The notes under the pieces are model-generated. The model saw only the letters and a list, made by a program, of their open reading frames with translations, did no database searches and was not told where the DNA came from. This document shows positions 28,479 through 37,458 of a stretch of DNA of 64,000 bases, piece by piece; position 1 is the stretch's first letter, and every line of letters begins with the position of its first letter. Both the position numbers and the translations under genes were made by a program. The stretch covers positions 248,001-312,000 of the forward strand of contig JABBOV010000003.1 in the NCBI GenBank assembly GCA_012927625.1, in the 5' to 3' direction. This stretch comes from Glaciimonas sp. GTDB lineage: Bacteria; Pseudomonadota; Gammaproteobacteria; Burkholderiales; Burkholderiaceae_D.

Positions 28479-28904
28479 ATGACGAAACAACCATTACTGG
28501 TGTCTGTCTTAGCCACTGCCTTGTCTTTGCCCACTGGGTTCGCGTTAGCGGCTGACCCAACACCAGTCCAAGGAAAGCAGCAAACACAAAAGCAAGAGCA
28601 AATTTGGGGCAGCCAGCTTATGACGCCACAAGAACGCACCGAATATCGCGCCAAAATGTTCGCTGTAAAAACTGCCGCAGAACGAGAGCAAATCCGCAAG
28701 GAAAATCACGAGGCCATGAAAAAGCGCGCCGAGGCGCGTGGCATGACCATACCAGACGAGCTACCTGCCAGAGGTACCGGCAGAGGCACAGGCGGTGGCA
28801 TGGGCCCTGGTGGTGGTATGGGCGGTGGCGGTATGGGCGGTGGCGGTATGGGTGGTGGCGGTATGGGTGGTGGCATGAGTCCTGGTGGTGGGGTCACTCG
28901 CTAA
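28479..28904 (+). CDS. Exported glycine/methionine-rich repeat protein
   Basis: A 141-residue secreted protein: a signal peptide (cut after ALA at about residue 24), a charged helical middle (QLMTPQERTEYRAKM, REQIRKENHEAMKKRAEARG) and a C-terminal tail made of GGGM repeats. The middle part is of the kind seen in small periplasmic stress or metal-binding proteins. AGGAG lies 6 bases before the ATG. The function is unknown; the Met/Gly tail could bind copper or silver, which is speculation. Confidence 0.7.
   Translation: MTKQPLLVSVLATALSLPTGFALAADPTPVQGKQQTQKQEQIWGSQLMTPQERTEYRAKMFAVKTAAEREQIRKENHEAMKKRAEARGMTIPDELPARGTGRGTGGGMGPGGGMGGGGMGGGGMGGGGMGGGMSPGGGVTR
28821..28877 (+). repeat. 15-bp tandem repeat inside the Gly/Met-rich gene
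   Basis: GG(C/T)GGTGGCGGTATG is repeated three times (28821-28835, 28836-28850, 28851-28865), then a 12-base variant. Each unit encodes Gly-Gly-Gly-Gly-Met. Copy number could vary by slippage without breaking the frame. Confidence 0.85.
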
Positions 28905-29032
28905 TCGAGATAACGCCTGACTCTGCGTCCAGATGGGGCTGTGCGGTGAAGCCGCGCAGCGTGCCCTACGCTCTTAAACGGGAGCGCGACCCCTGTCTAC
29001 CGGCACTGCAAATCAACCAGCATCCGAAGACC

Positions 29033-30421
<1,389 letters not shown>

Positions 30422-31705
30422 CTATTTTTTGGCCTTTTTATCCAATTCCCGCAAATGCGCCAATTTCTCGCCGATCTTGCCTTCCAGCCCACGCGGGGTT
30501 GGGGTGTACCAGTGCTGGTTGCCGATGCCGTCCGGCAAATAGGTTTCGCCAGCCGCGTAAGCCTCCGGTTCGTCGTGCGCATAACGGTACAACTTGCCGT
30601 AGCCCAATTCTTTCATCAGCTTGGTCGGAGCGTTGCGCAAATGCTCCGGCACCGGGCGCGATTTATCCTTTTTGACGAAGGCTCTGACCTGGTTGTAAGC
30701 CATATAACCGGCATTGCTCTTGGCGGCAATCGACAAGTAAATCACTGCTTGCGCCAGTGCCAATTCGCCCTCCGGCGAGCCCAGACGCTCATAAGTGGCG
30801 GCGGCATCGTTGGTAATTTGCATCGCGCGCGGGTCGGCCAGCCCGATGTCTTCCCAGGCCATGCGCACGATACGACGCGACAGATAGCGCGCATCGACGC
30901 CGCCATCGAGCATTCGGCACAGCCAATACAGCGCCGCGTCGGGATTCGAGCCGCGTACCGATTTGTGCAAGGCTGAAATCTGGTCGTAAAACGCGTCGCC
31001 GCCCTTGTCGAAACGGCGTAGCGTGTCGCCCAGACATTCCACCAGTAGCGCCGCGTCGACTTGTTTCAGATTCTTGGCCTGCGCCGCGCGGAAAATAATT
31101 TCCAGCGTATTCAACAGCTTGCGGCCATCGCCGTCGGCACTCGCGATCAGTGTCAGTTTGGCGTCCGGCGTAAATTGCAAGCCATCCAGCTCGACAGCGC
31201 AGGCGCGATCGGCCAGCAGGCGCAAGTCATCATCTGTGAGCGATTTCAATACATAAGTCGTCGCGCGCGACAACAGAGCGCCATTGACTTCGAACGATGG
31301 ATTTTCGGTGGTGGCGCCGATGAAAGTGAACAAGCCGCTCTCGACGTGCGGCAGAAACGCATCTTGCTGGCTCTTGTTGAAACGATGCACTTCATCCACG
31401 AACAGGATGGTGCGGCGGCCAGAGTTAGCGCGAATCACCTGCGCCCGTTCGACCGCCTCGCGGATATCCTTCACCCCGGATAGCACCGCCGGCAGCGCTA
31501 TGAATTCGGCATTGAAACTGTCAGCCATCAGACGCGCCAGCGTAGTCTTGCCCACGCCCGGCGGCCCCCACAAAATCATCGAATGCGGTTCGCCCGATTC
31601 GAACGCGACACGCAACGGTTTGCCCGCGCCAAGCAAGTGTTGCTGACCGATCACGTCATCCAGCGTTTTGGGGCGAAGACGTTCGGCCAAGGGGATCAAA
31701 GTCAT
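30422..31705 (-). CDS. rarA: Replication-associated recombination protein RarA (MgsA)
   Basis: A 427-residue AAA+ ATPase of the RarA/MgsA/WRNIP1 family acting at stalled forks with SSB and RecA. Visible are LAERLRPKTLDDVIGQQHLLG, Walker A GPPGVGKTT (47-55), Walker B ILFVDEVHRFNKSQQD, sensor 1 FIGATTENPSFEV, and the C-terminal tetramerisation domain (SALHKSVRGSNPDAALYWL). The start is the ATG at 31705, where the family begins; the open frame extends 86 codons upstream into the divergent gene without similarity. Confidence 0.95.
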   Translation of the reverse strand: MTLIPLAERLRPKTLDDVIGQQHLLGAGKPLRVAFESGEPHSMILWGPPGVGKTTLARLMADSFNAEFIALPAVLSGVKDIREAVERAQVIRANSGRRTILFVDEVHRFNKSQQDAFLPHVESGLFTFIGATTENPSFEVNGALLSRATTYVLKSLTDDDLRLLADRACAVELDGLQFTPDAKLTLIASADGDGRKLLNTLEIIFRAAQAKNLKQVDAALLVECLGDTLRRFDKGGDAFYDQISALHKSVRGSNPDAALYWLCRMLDGGVDARYLSRRIVRMAWEDIGLADPRAMQITNDAAATYERLGSPEGELALAQAVIYLSIAAKSNAGYMAYNQVRAFVKKDKSRPVPEHLRNAPTKLMKELGYGKLYRYAHDEPEAYAAGETYLPDGIGNQHWYTPTPRGLEGKIGEKLAHLRELDKKAKK

Positions 31706-31799
31706 GGGTAGACAAGCATAAAGTCGAGAAAGAAGATTGTAGTCTAGCGGTATACTGCAACCCCGTGCCACGCCATCCATCACCACATTGTTCATCGAC

Positions 31800-32108
31800 A
31801 TGGAACCACAAGACAACACCGCCCTGCGCACCAAACTGCTGCAGGAAACCGCCCAAATCGCCTGGGTCGAACTACAGCGCCACTTTGCCACTGGCGCGGT
31901 TGTGTATGTCAGCGACAGCCTCGACCTGATCGATGTTGCCATACATATCAGCAATGACAACAAGACTATGGTTGAGAACTGGCTGCAGGCACAACAGCTC
32001 GGACGGGTGTCGGATCAGCAGGCGCGAGAATGGCTGGAAACAGATGCTCTAGTCTGGTCGGTGGTGGTCAGCCCGTGGATTCTGGTACAACCAAAATACT
32101 GTCTTTAA
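31800..32108 (+). CDS. DUF2288 domain-containing protein
   Basis: A 102-residue protein that fits DUF2288: AWVELQRHFATGAVVYVSDSLDLIDVA near the N-terminus and VVVSPWILVQPKYCL at the end. Members are small, soluble and of unknown role. The ATG at 31800 is used; the frame opens 12 bases earlier at a TTG. It is divergent from rarA (94 bases between starts) and convergent with the LitR-like gene, with repeat copy F in between. Confidence 0.8.
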   Translation: MEPQDNTALRTKLLQETAQIAWVELQRHFATGAVVYVSDSLDLIDVAIHISNDNKTMVENWLQAQQLGRVSDQQAREWLETDALVWSVVVSPWILVQPKYCL

Positions 32109-32157
32109 GGAACCCTGGCAAATCGCTTTTGCAATCGCAGTGTTAATTGAAAAATAA

Positions 32158-32250
32158 CCTATACTGCATTATGTATTTTATATTTACCCATAAATAATAT
32201 GCGGAATATGCCATATATATAGGCATACTCCTGTTATTTTTCTCTTATAA
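32158..32250 (+). repeat. Dispersed intergenic element, copy F
   Basis: The left arm is ATGTATTTTATATTTACC (32171-32188). The core folds as GGA(A)TATGCC - nine-base loop - GGCATA(C)TCC (32203-32231), nine pairs and the same A/C mismatch as copy E. It lies between convergent genes, where it could act as a shared 3' end. Confidence 0.6.
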
Positions 32251-32258
32251 AAAAAGAT

Positions 32259-33200
32259 TTAGACAGCCTGTCTGGCGCGCCACTCTTTAAGAGAAGTATG
32301 AATCTCAATAAGGCTGTTCAGTACATACACCGACTTTGGCGGACGTCGGGCAAGCACCGCGCAATGGCCACCGACCCATAGCTCTATTCCAGCGGGTAAT
32401 TTGCTGGACAAGTCAGTCAAACCTTCCAGCACTTGCCTGGGATTCATCACACCTGAAAATGACAGCGCAACGATGTCCGCACCTTGCGAGTGAACCGCGC
32501 TCACGATATCGGCTACCGGAGTCTGCACGCCCAATGAAATACAACTCGCGCCGTCCAGCACAAAAATCGCTTCCGCCATCAATAAACCCAAGCCATGCTG
32601 TTCCTGCGGCAAGGTCGTCAACAGAATGCGCGGACGTGCAAGCTCTTCGCCCTGCAGCAGCGGCAGTGTCGAAATGGCATTACGCATCACAACTTGCACC
32701 GATTCGGTATACAAATGCTCTTCAAAAATTTGCAATATACCGCTGGCCCAAGCGTCACCTACCAAGCAATTCAGCGGCCCCAGTATTTCGATGATAAAAC
32801 GTTCCAGACCCATGCGCGACAAGGCCTGCGACAGACGGTGACGCAACACCTCGGCTTGATGCGTTTGGCATAAATCCAGATAATCTTGCAACACGGCAAG
32901 GTCGCCCCCGCCAGCGCAGGTAGCGCTGATCGCATCGGCGGCCGCTGCCGTCACCGACTGTTGCAGCAACTGCTGCAACGCCTGGATGCTGTGATGAATA
33001 ATTTTGCCGGGACGATGGCCCTGATCAAGCAAGCGCTTCAGCAGCCGCAGCTTGTTAACCTGTTCAACGGGATATGCGCGCTCGCCCAAGTCATCCCTGC
33101 TCGGCATCGGAAATCCATAGCGACGCTCCCATACCCGCAACGCATCCTTAGACAAGCCGGTATCGCGCTCAACGGCGCCGATACTCATTGTTATCTGCAT
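32259..33200 (-). CDS. MerR-type regulator with cobalamin-binding domain (LitR/CarH-like photoreceptor)
   Basis: A 313-residue repressor-type protein. Residues 5-72 are a MerR winged helix (IGAVERDTGLSKDALRVWERR, YGFP). The rest matches the light sensor of CarH/LitR: W151 with E161-H162 (the W-x9-E-H motif over the upper axial face of adenosylcobalamin), E200-x-H202-x-x-G205 (lower axial ligand) and VGGHC near residue 284. In CarH, light breaks the Co-C bond, the tetramer falls apart and DNA is released. Since all key residues are present, I infer true B12 photosensing. It is divergent from the lipid operon, which is its likely target. The ATG at 33200 has AGGT upstream; a second start at 33188 is less likely. 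Confidence 0.85.
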   Translation of the reverse strand: MQITMSIGAVERDTGLSKDALRVWERRYGFPMPSRDDLGERAYPVEQVNKLRLLKRLLDQGHRPGKIIHHSIQALQQLLQQSVTAAAADAISATCAGGGDLAVLQDYLDLCQTHQAEVLRHRLSQALSRMGLERFIIEILGPLNCLVGDAWASGILQIFEEHLYTESVQVVMRNAISTLPLLQGEELARPRILLTTLPQEQHGLGLLMAEAIFVLDGASCISLGVQTPVADIVSAVHSQGADIVALSFSGVMNPRQVLEGLTDLSSKLPAGIELWVGGHCAVLARRPPKSVYVLNSLIEIHTSLKEWRARQAV

Positions 33201-33263
33201 AAAATTTATTTACCTGTTTGTATATCGCCATTTCATAGATCAAAGTTCACGCTTCACAGCATA

Positions 33264-33346
33264 GACAATAAATATATTTTTTAGCAATTATTGGTGTTTA
33301 TCGCCTTATTATCCTTTATTGTCCATGACAACACATTGACAATAAA
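33264..33346. promoter_or_regulatory. Candidate operators: three GACAATAAA motifs
   Basis: GACAATAAA occurs at 33264-33272 and 33338-33346 on the plus strand and at 33315-33323 inverted (TTTATTGTC). The last two form a perfect 9-bp inverted repeat with a 14-base spacer. A TTGACA minus-35-like box (33336-33341) overlaps the last copy, so a bound regulator would block the promoter of the FAD gene. The LitR-like protein is the obvious candidate binder. Confidence 0.5.
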
Positions 33347-33471
33347 AATATTTAAGTTCAGCATACGCTAAATCCGGCAGCCATTTTACGTGCGCAAATT
33401 ATTCAGGCTGCTGCTACCCGCTGTTACCTGCCATTTGACATTTTCAGTTGCCAGCCATGAGGAAGTACCCG

Positions 33472-34791
33472 ATGAAAATCGCTGTCATAGGATCAGGAAT
33501 CTCCGGTCTGTCGTGCGCATATCGCTTGGCCCGGGCCGGCTTTGATGTCGCATTACTGGAGGCGAACGATTATTTTGGCGGTCACACTCACACTGTCGAC
33601 GTCACGCTGGATAACGTCAGCTACGGCGTAGATACCGGCTTTCTAGTCTTTAATCACAAAACCTATCCCAATCTGGTTGCGTTATTTGCTGAACTGGAAA
33701 TAGAGACTGTGGCTACCGATATGTCTTTTTCAGTCAAGTTACCGCTAGGCGGGCGCACGCTGGAATGGGCCGGCGGCGGTCTTGATGCTGTATTTGCGCA
33801 GCGCAGCAACTTGTTACGCCCAGGTTTTCACCGCATGTTACGCGATATTCTGCGCTTCAATCGATACGCCACAAGGCTGGCATTGTCCGACGAAGATACA
33901 GCGGCAAACAATTCGCTCGGCGCTTACTTAGTCCAGCACAACTACAGCATGGAATTTCGTGACTGGTATTTGCTGCCTATGGCAGGTTGCATCTGGTCAT
34001 GTCCAACCGAGCAAATGCTGGCGTTCCCGCTAATGTCATTTGTGCGCTTTTGCCACAACCACGGTCTGTTGCAAATCAGTGACCGGCCGCAATGGCACAC
34101 TGTTAAAGGCGGTGCGCGTCATTATGTCGAAAAAATGCTGGCGCACATTCCCTCCAAATTTCTGAATACAACGGTCAAATCCGTCACTCGCCTGACACTG
34201 GGCAACAGCACCAAAATCAAGATTCAAGCCAACAATGGCGTCCACCCGGTTGAGCATGTCGTTGACCATGTGGTATTAGCCAGCCATAGCGATCAATCTT
34301 TGCGCCTGTTGCGGGATGCGACGGCAGCCGAAAGCGCATTGCTGTCAACCATCCAATATCAGCCTAACCGCGCAGTGCTGCATGTCGACACCAGTTGCCT
34401 GCCGGCAAACAAAAAAACTTGGTCAGCCTGGAACTATCAGAGCCAGCCGGGGCGTGAACCCAAGGTATGCGTGCATTACCTGATCAACCAATTGCAACCT
34501 GTGCCATTCCGGCAAGCAGTGATCGTGTCGCTTAATCCAATTCATCCGCCACAGCCTGATAGCGTACTTGCTACTTTTGATTACGCGCATCCGGTGTTCG
34601 ATGCCGCTGCGGTCGCGGCACAACGCAAATTGGCAATCATGCAAGGCCATCAAAATACCTGGTTTGCAGGTGCCTGGACCGGTTATGGATTCCATGAAGA
34701 TGGCTTGAAGTCGGGGCTGGCAGTAGCCCAGGCCATTCAGGCAGTTACCCAAGCCACAGCCAACGCGCAGCAGATGCGCTCTGCCGCCTAA
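33472..34791 (+). CDS. FAD-dependent amine-oxidase-like oxidoreductase
   Basis: A 439-residue flavoprotein. The dinucleotide fold AVIGSGISGLSCAYRLARAG (4-23), LLEANDYFGGHTHT and the C-terminal FAD contact WFAGAWTGYGFHEDGL are those of COG2907 NAD/FAD-binding proteins. Related genes near Cfa-type methyltransferases act as fatty-acid desaturases or oxidases (UfaD-type proteins in alphaproteobacteria are the kind of example I have in mind), so a lipid substrate is inferred. GAGGAAG lies upstream of the ATG at 33472. First gene of the divergent operon. Confidence 0.85.
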   Translation: MKIAVIGSGISGLSCAYRLARAGFDVALLEANDYFGGHTHTVDVTLDNVSYGVDTGFLVFNHKTYPNLVALFAELEIETVATDMSFSVKLPLGGRTLEWAGGGLDAVFAQRSNLLRPGFHRMLRDILRFNRYATRLALSDEDTAANNSLGAYLVQHNYSMEFRDWYLLPMAGCIWSCPTEQMLAFPLMSFVRFCHNHGLLQISDRPQWHTVKGGARHYVEKMLAHIPSKFLNTTVKSVTRLTLGNSTKIKIQANNGVHPVEHVVDHVVLASHSDQSLRLLRDATAAESALLSTIQYQPNRAVLHVDTSCLPANKKTWSAWNYQSQPGREPKVCVHYLINQLQPVPFRQAVIVSLNPIHPPQPDSVLATFDYAHPVFDAAAVAAQRKLAIMQGHQNTWFAGAWTGYGFHEDGLKSGLAVAQAIQAVTQATANAQQMRSAA

Positions 34792-34806
34792 ACGCGATGC
34801 AACACA

Positions 34807-35637
34807 ATGATGCACTCACTCGCTAAAAACATGGATAAGTCCGCCTCACTTTCGGTGCAATTGTGCTTTGGCGAAGTGCGCCATACCCGTTTGCGTCCTG
34901 CCCGGCATGTTTTTAACTATGGCGTGTATTTTGTGCGCATGCCATTGCGGGCAATGGCGCACGCACCGCTGAAGCGCGCACTGCCGGCAGGGTTTTCCCA
35001 CAACCGCTTCAATTTATTGTCCTTTTGGGATAAAGACCACGGCGATGGACAGCAGCCTTTGCTCAGTTGGATTGATGCACTACTGAAGAACGAAGGTATT
35101 GCCGACGCCGATGGCGAAATCTGGTTGCAGGCATTTCCGCGTGTGCTGGGCTATGTATTTAATCCGGTGTCTTTCTGGTTTTGTCATAACAAGGATGGAC
35201 AACTGCGCGCGGTGTTGGCCGAAGTGCGCAATACCTTTGGCGAGAGTCACAATTATTTGCTCGATACCGGCGGCGCGATGCCTTATGGCATCGAATTGAC
35301 TGCGCGCAAAATATTCCATGTTTCGCCGTTTTGCGCAGTGGATGGCACTTACCGTTTTCGCTTTATGTGCACCTCGCACAATCGCGGCGGCACAGCAACG
35401 GAGCGCACGGTGGCACGGATTGATTATGACGACGCCGCCGGCCCGCTGCTACTGACCAGCGTATCCGGGTCGTCGCACCCATTGTCGAATGCCGTCGTGG
35501 CCAGAGCATTTTTTGCTTATCCCCTGATGACCTTCGGCGTCATTGCAAGAATACATTGGCAAGCATTGCGATTATGGATAAAGCGTGTGCCATTTTTCAA
35601 AAAACCACATCCTCCATCCAGCGAGTTGAGCCGATGA
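34807..35637 (+). CDS. DUF1365 domain-containing protein
   Basis: A 276-residue protein of DUF1365. Typical parts are CFGEVRHTRLRPARHVFNYGVYFVRMPL, FNLLSFWDKDHGDG, PRVLGYVFNPVSFWFCH and ISPFC-like KIFHVSPFCAVDGTYRF. The family regularly sits between a COG2907 flavoprotein and a Cfa-like enzyme, as here, and may be a lipid-binding or carrier-like protein; no activity is proven to my knowledge. It starts 16 bases after the FAD gene and overlaps the Cfa-like gene by 4 bases (ATGA), so the three are translationally coupled. Confidence 0.85.
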   Translation: MMHSLAKNMDKSASLSVQLCFGEVRHTRLRPARHVFNYGVYFVRMPLRAMAHAPLKRALPAGFSHNRFNLLSFWDKDHGDGQQPLLSWIDALLKNEGIADADGEIWLQAFPRVLGYVFNPVSFWFCHNKDGQLRAVLAEVRNTFGESHNYLLDTGGAMPYGIELTARKIFHVSPFCAVDGTYRFRFMCTSHNRGGTATERTVARIDYDDAAGPLLLTSVSGSSHPLSNAVVARAFFAYPLMTFGVIARIHWQALRLWIKRVPFFKKPHPPSSELSR

Positions 35638-36875
35638 ATACCAAACTAATGCATCCGAAAACGATCAATTTTGATACGCACTCAGCGCCACCCGGGCACC
35701 TGAACTTGCCGGCGCAAGTGAAATTCATTCTGCAAATGTTGCGCAAGCTCGAACAAGGTGCGCTGCGCATGGAGTTCCCGAATGGCCACTGTGAACACTT
35801 TGGCGATCACTCGCATCCGGTCACGCTATCGCTGAAAAACTGGGATATCTGTAATGCAGCCCTGAAGTCGGGCGACATCGGTTTTGCGCAAACTTTCATT
35901 GATGGTCATTGGAGTACCGACAATTTGCCAGGCTTGATTGAAATTTTTGTGCGCAACCGTAATGCACTGGAATCGATGATTTATGGCAGTTGGTGGGGTA
36001 GCCTGCTGTACCGCCTGAAACATGTTTTCAATCGTAATTCCAGATCCGGTAGCCGTAAAAACATCCATGCCCACTACGACATCGGCAACGATTTTTATCA
36101 ATTGTGGCTGGATCCTTCCATGACGTATTCCAGTGCATTGTTTGCCGATGGCAACACCGACAATTTGCACTCTGCTCAAAATACAAAATATCGACGGATA
36201 TTAGATGAATTGCAGTTGCCGCCAAAGGCACGCGTGCTGGAAATCGGCTGCGGCTGGGGCGGCTTTGCAGAGCTGGCAACTCGCAGCGCTGGAGCGCACG
36301 TTACCGGTCTGACACTGTCGACTGAACAGCTGGATTTTGCGCATCTGCGTTTGACCAAGGCGGGTGTGGCCGATCAGGTTGAATTGCGGCTGCAGGATTA
36401 CCGCGACACCAACGGCCAATTCGATGCGGTCGCATCAATTGAAATGTTTGAAGCCGTCGGCGAAACCTATTGGCCGAGTTATTTTGAATGTATCGCCCGC
36501 AACCTTAAACCGAAGGGCCGTGCCTGTATCCAAACCATCGTGATTGCCGATGCACTATTCGAGCGCTATCGCAAAGGCACCGACTTTATTCAGCAATATA
36601 TTTTTCCCGGCGGGATGTTACCGTCGCCGTCGGTTTTTTGCCAACAAGCTGCCAGGCATGGGTTGCGCGTCGTCAATGAATTCAAATTTGGCCTCGACTA
36701 TGCGCGCACCCTTGATGCGTGGCGTAGCGCTTTCCAAAAACAATTGCCGCAAGTGCGCGCGCAAGGCTTCGATGATCGCTTCACGCGTACTTGGGAATTT
36801 TATCTCGCGTACTGCGAGGCAGGATTTCGCGCAGAGAATATTGATGTCGCCCAGTTTACTCTTGAAAAAATTTGA
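35634..36875 (+). CDS. Cfa-like SAM-dependent lipid methyltransferase with altered active site
   Basis: A 413-residue member of the cyclopropane-fatty-acyl-phospholipid synthase family: an N-terminal lipid-binding part (20-110), HYDIGNDFYQLWLDPSMTYSS, the SAM loop VLEIGCGWGG (201-210), QDYRD, and IFPGGMLPS. Against E. coli Cfa as I remember it, E239 (here E273), I268 (I302) and Y317 (Y356) are kept, but the bicarbonate-site residues C139 and H266 are S167 and Q300. True cyclopropane synthases need these, so I infer a methyl-transferring enzyme (methyl-branched or furan fatty-acid type). The start ATGA overlaps the DUF1365 stop. Confidence 0.85.
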   Translation: MNTKLMHPKTINFDTHSAPPGHLNLPAQVKFILQMLRKLEQGALRMEFPNGHCEHFGDHSHPVTLSLKNWDICNAALKSGDIGFAQTFIDGHWSTDNLPGLIEIFVRNRNALESMIYGSWWGSLLYRLKHVFNRNSRSGSRKNIHAHYDIGNDFYQLWLDPSMTYSSALFADGNTDNLHSAQNTKYRRILDELQLPPKARVLEIGCGWGGFAELATRSAGAHVTGLTLSTEQLDFAHLRLTKAGVADQVELRLQDYRDTNGQFDAVASIEMFEAVGETYWPSYFECIARNLKPKGRACIQTIVIADALFERYRKGTDFIQQYIFPGGMLPSPSVFCQQAARHGLRVVNEFKFGLDYARTLDAWRSAFQKQLPQVRAQGFDDRFTRTWEFYLAYCEAGFRAENIDVAQFTLEKI

Positions 36876-36879
36876 TGGC

Positions 36880-37458
36880 ATGAACCGCAACAGATTCGCA
36901 GCAAATGCGCATCGACTCCTGCTCGCATGGATTCTGGGCGTCACTAATCTGACGGCTGCACTGGCAGCTGGTTTTGTGCCGCCGCTGCATATACAGAACG
37001 AAGTGCCGCAAGCGCGCTTGGCCGGACAAGGTAGTTTCCGCTGGCTCGGATTAAAGATCTACGATGCCCAGCTCTGGGTCAGTGATCAAGGCGTAATCGC
37101 CAATGCACCTCTGACAGGAAAACTTGCACTGGATTTGCGTTACGCCCGTAACTTTCAAGGCGCTAAAATTGCCGCTGCATGTCAGGAAGAAATGCAAAAG
37201 CTGGGATTAGGAACAGCGCAGCAGCGCGCAAAATGGCAAACCGGCATGGAGAAATTGTTTCCAGACGTTAAAAACGGCACCCATCTAACGGGTGTCTTTC
37301 TACCTGATGACGGCGCGCGTTTTTATCTGGATGGCAAATTAATTGGCGAGATCAGAGACGCCGAATTTGGCCGGGCTTTTTTTGCCATCTGGCTCGATGC
37401 CGGCAATAGTGCACCGTCCTTGCGCAATGCGCTGCTGGCCGATGCTGCGCCACGTTGA
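36880..37458 (+). CDS. Chalcone-isomerase-like exported protein
   Basis: A 192-residue protein with a signal peptide (about residues 1-31, LLLAWILGVTNLTAALA) and the bacterial chalcone-isomerase-like domain: GSFRWLGLKIYDAQLWV, LDLRYARNFQGAKIAAACQEEMQKLG, DVKNGTHLTGVFLPDDGARFYL. In this family the fold can bind fatty acids, and catalysis of flavonoid chemistry is not expected in such a genome. The ATG at 36880 follows the cfa-like stop by 4 bases; an alternative start at 36844 overlaps that gene. It ends by overlapping the MFS start by one base. Confidence 0.8.
   Translation: MNRNRFAANAHRLLLAWILGVTNLTAALAAGFVPPLHIQNEVPQARLAGQGSFRWLGLKIYDAQLWVSDQGVIANAPLTGKLALDLRYARNFQGAKIAAACQEEMQKLGLGTAQQRAKWQTGMEKLFPDVKNGTHLTGVFLPDDGARFYLDGKLIGEIRDAEFGRAFFAIWLDAGNSAPSLRNALLADAAPR

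Noticed and set aside
33336-33367. Complete sigma-70 promoter for the FAD gene starting at TTGACA
   Set aside because: The minus 35 is perfect, but only CATACG with 20-base spacing is available as minus 10; this might suit a MerR-type promoter but is too weak to call.
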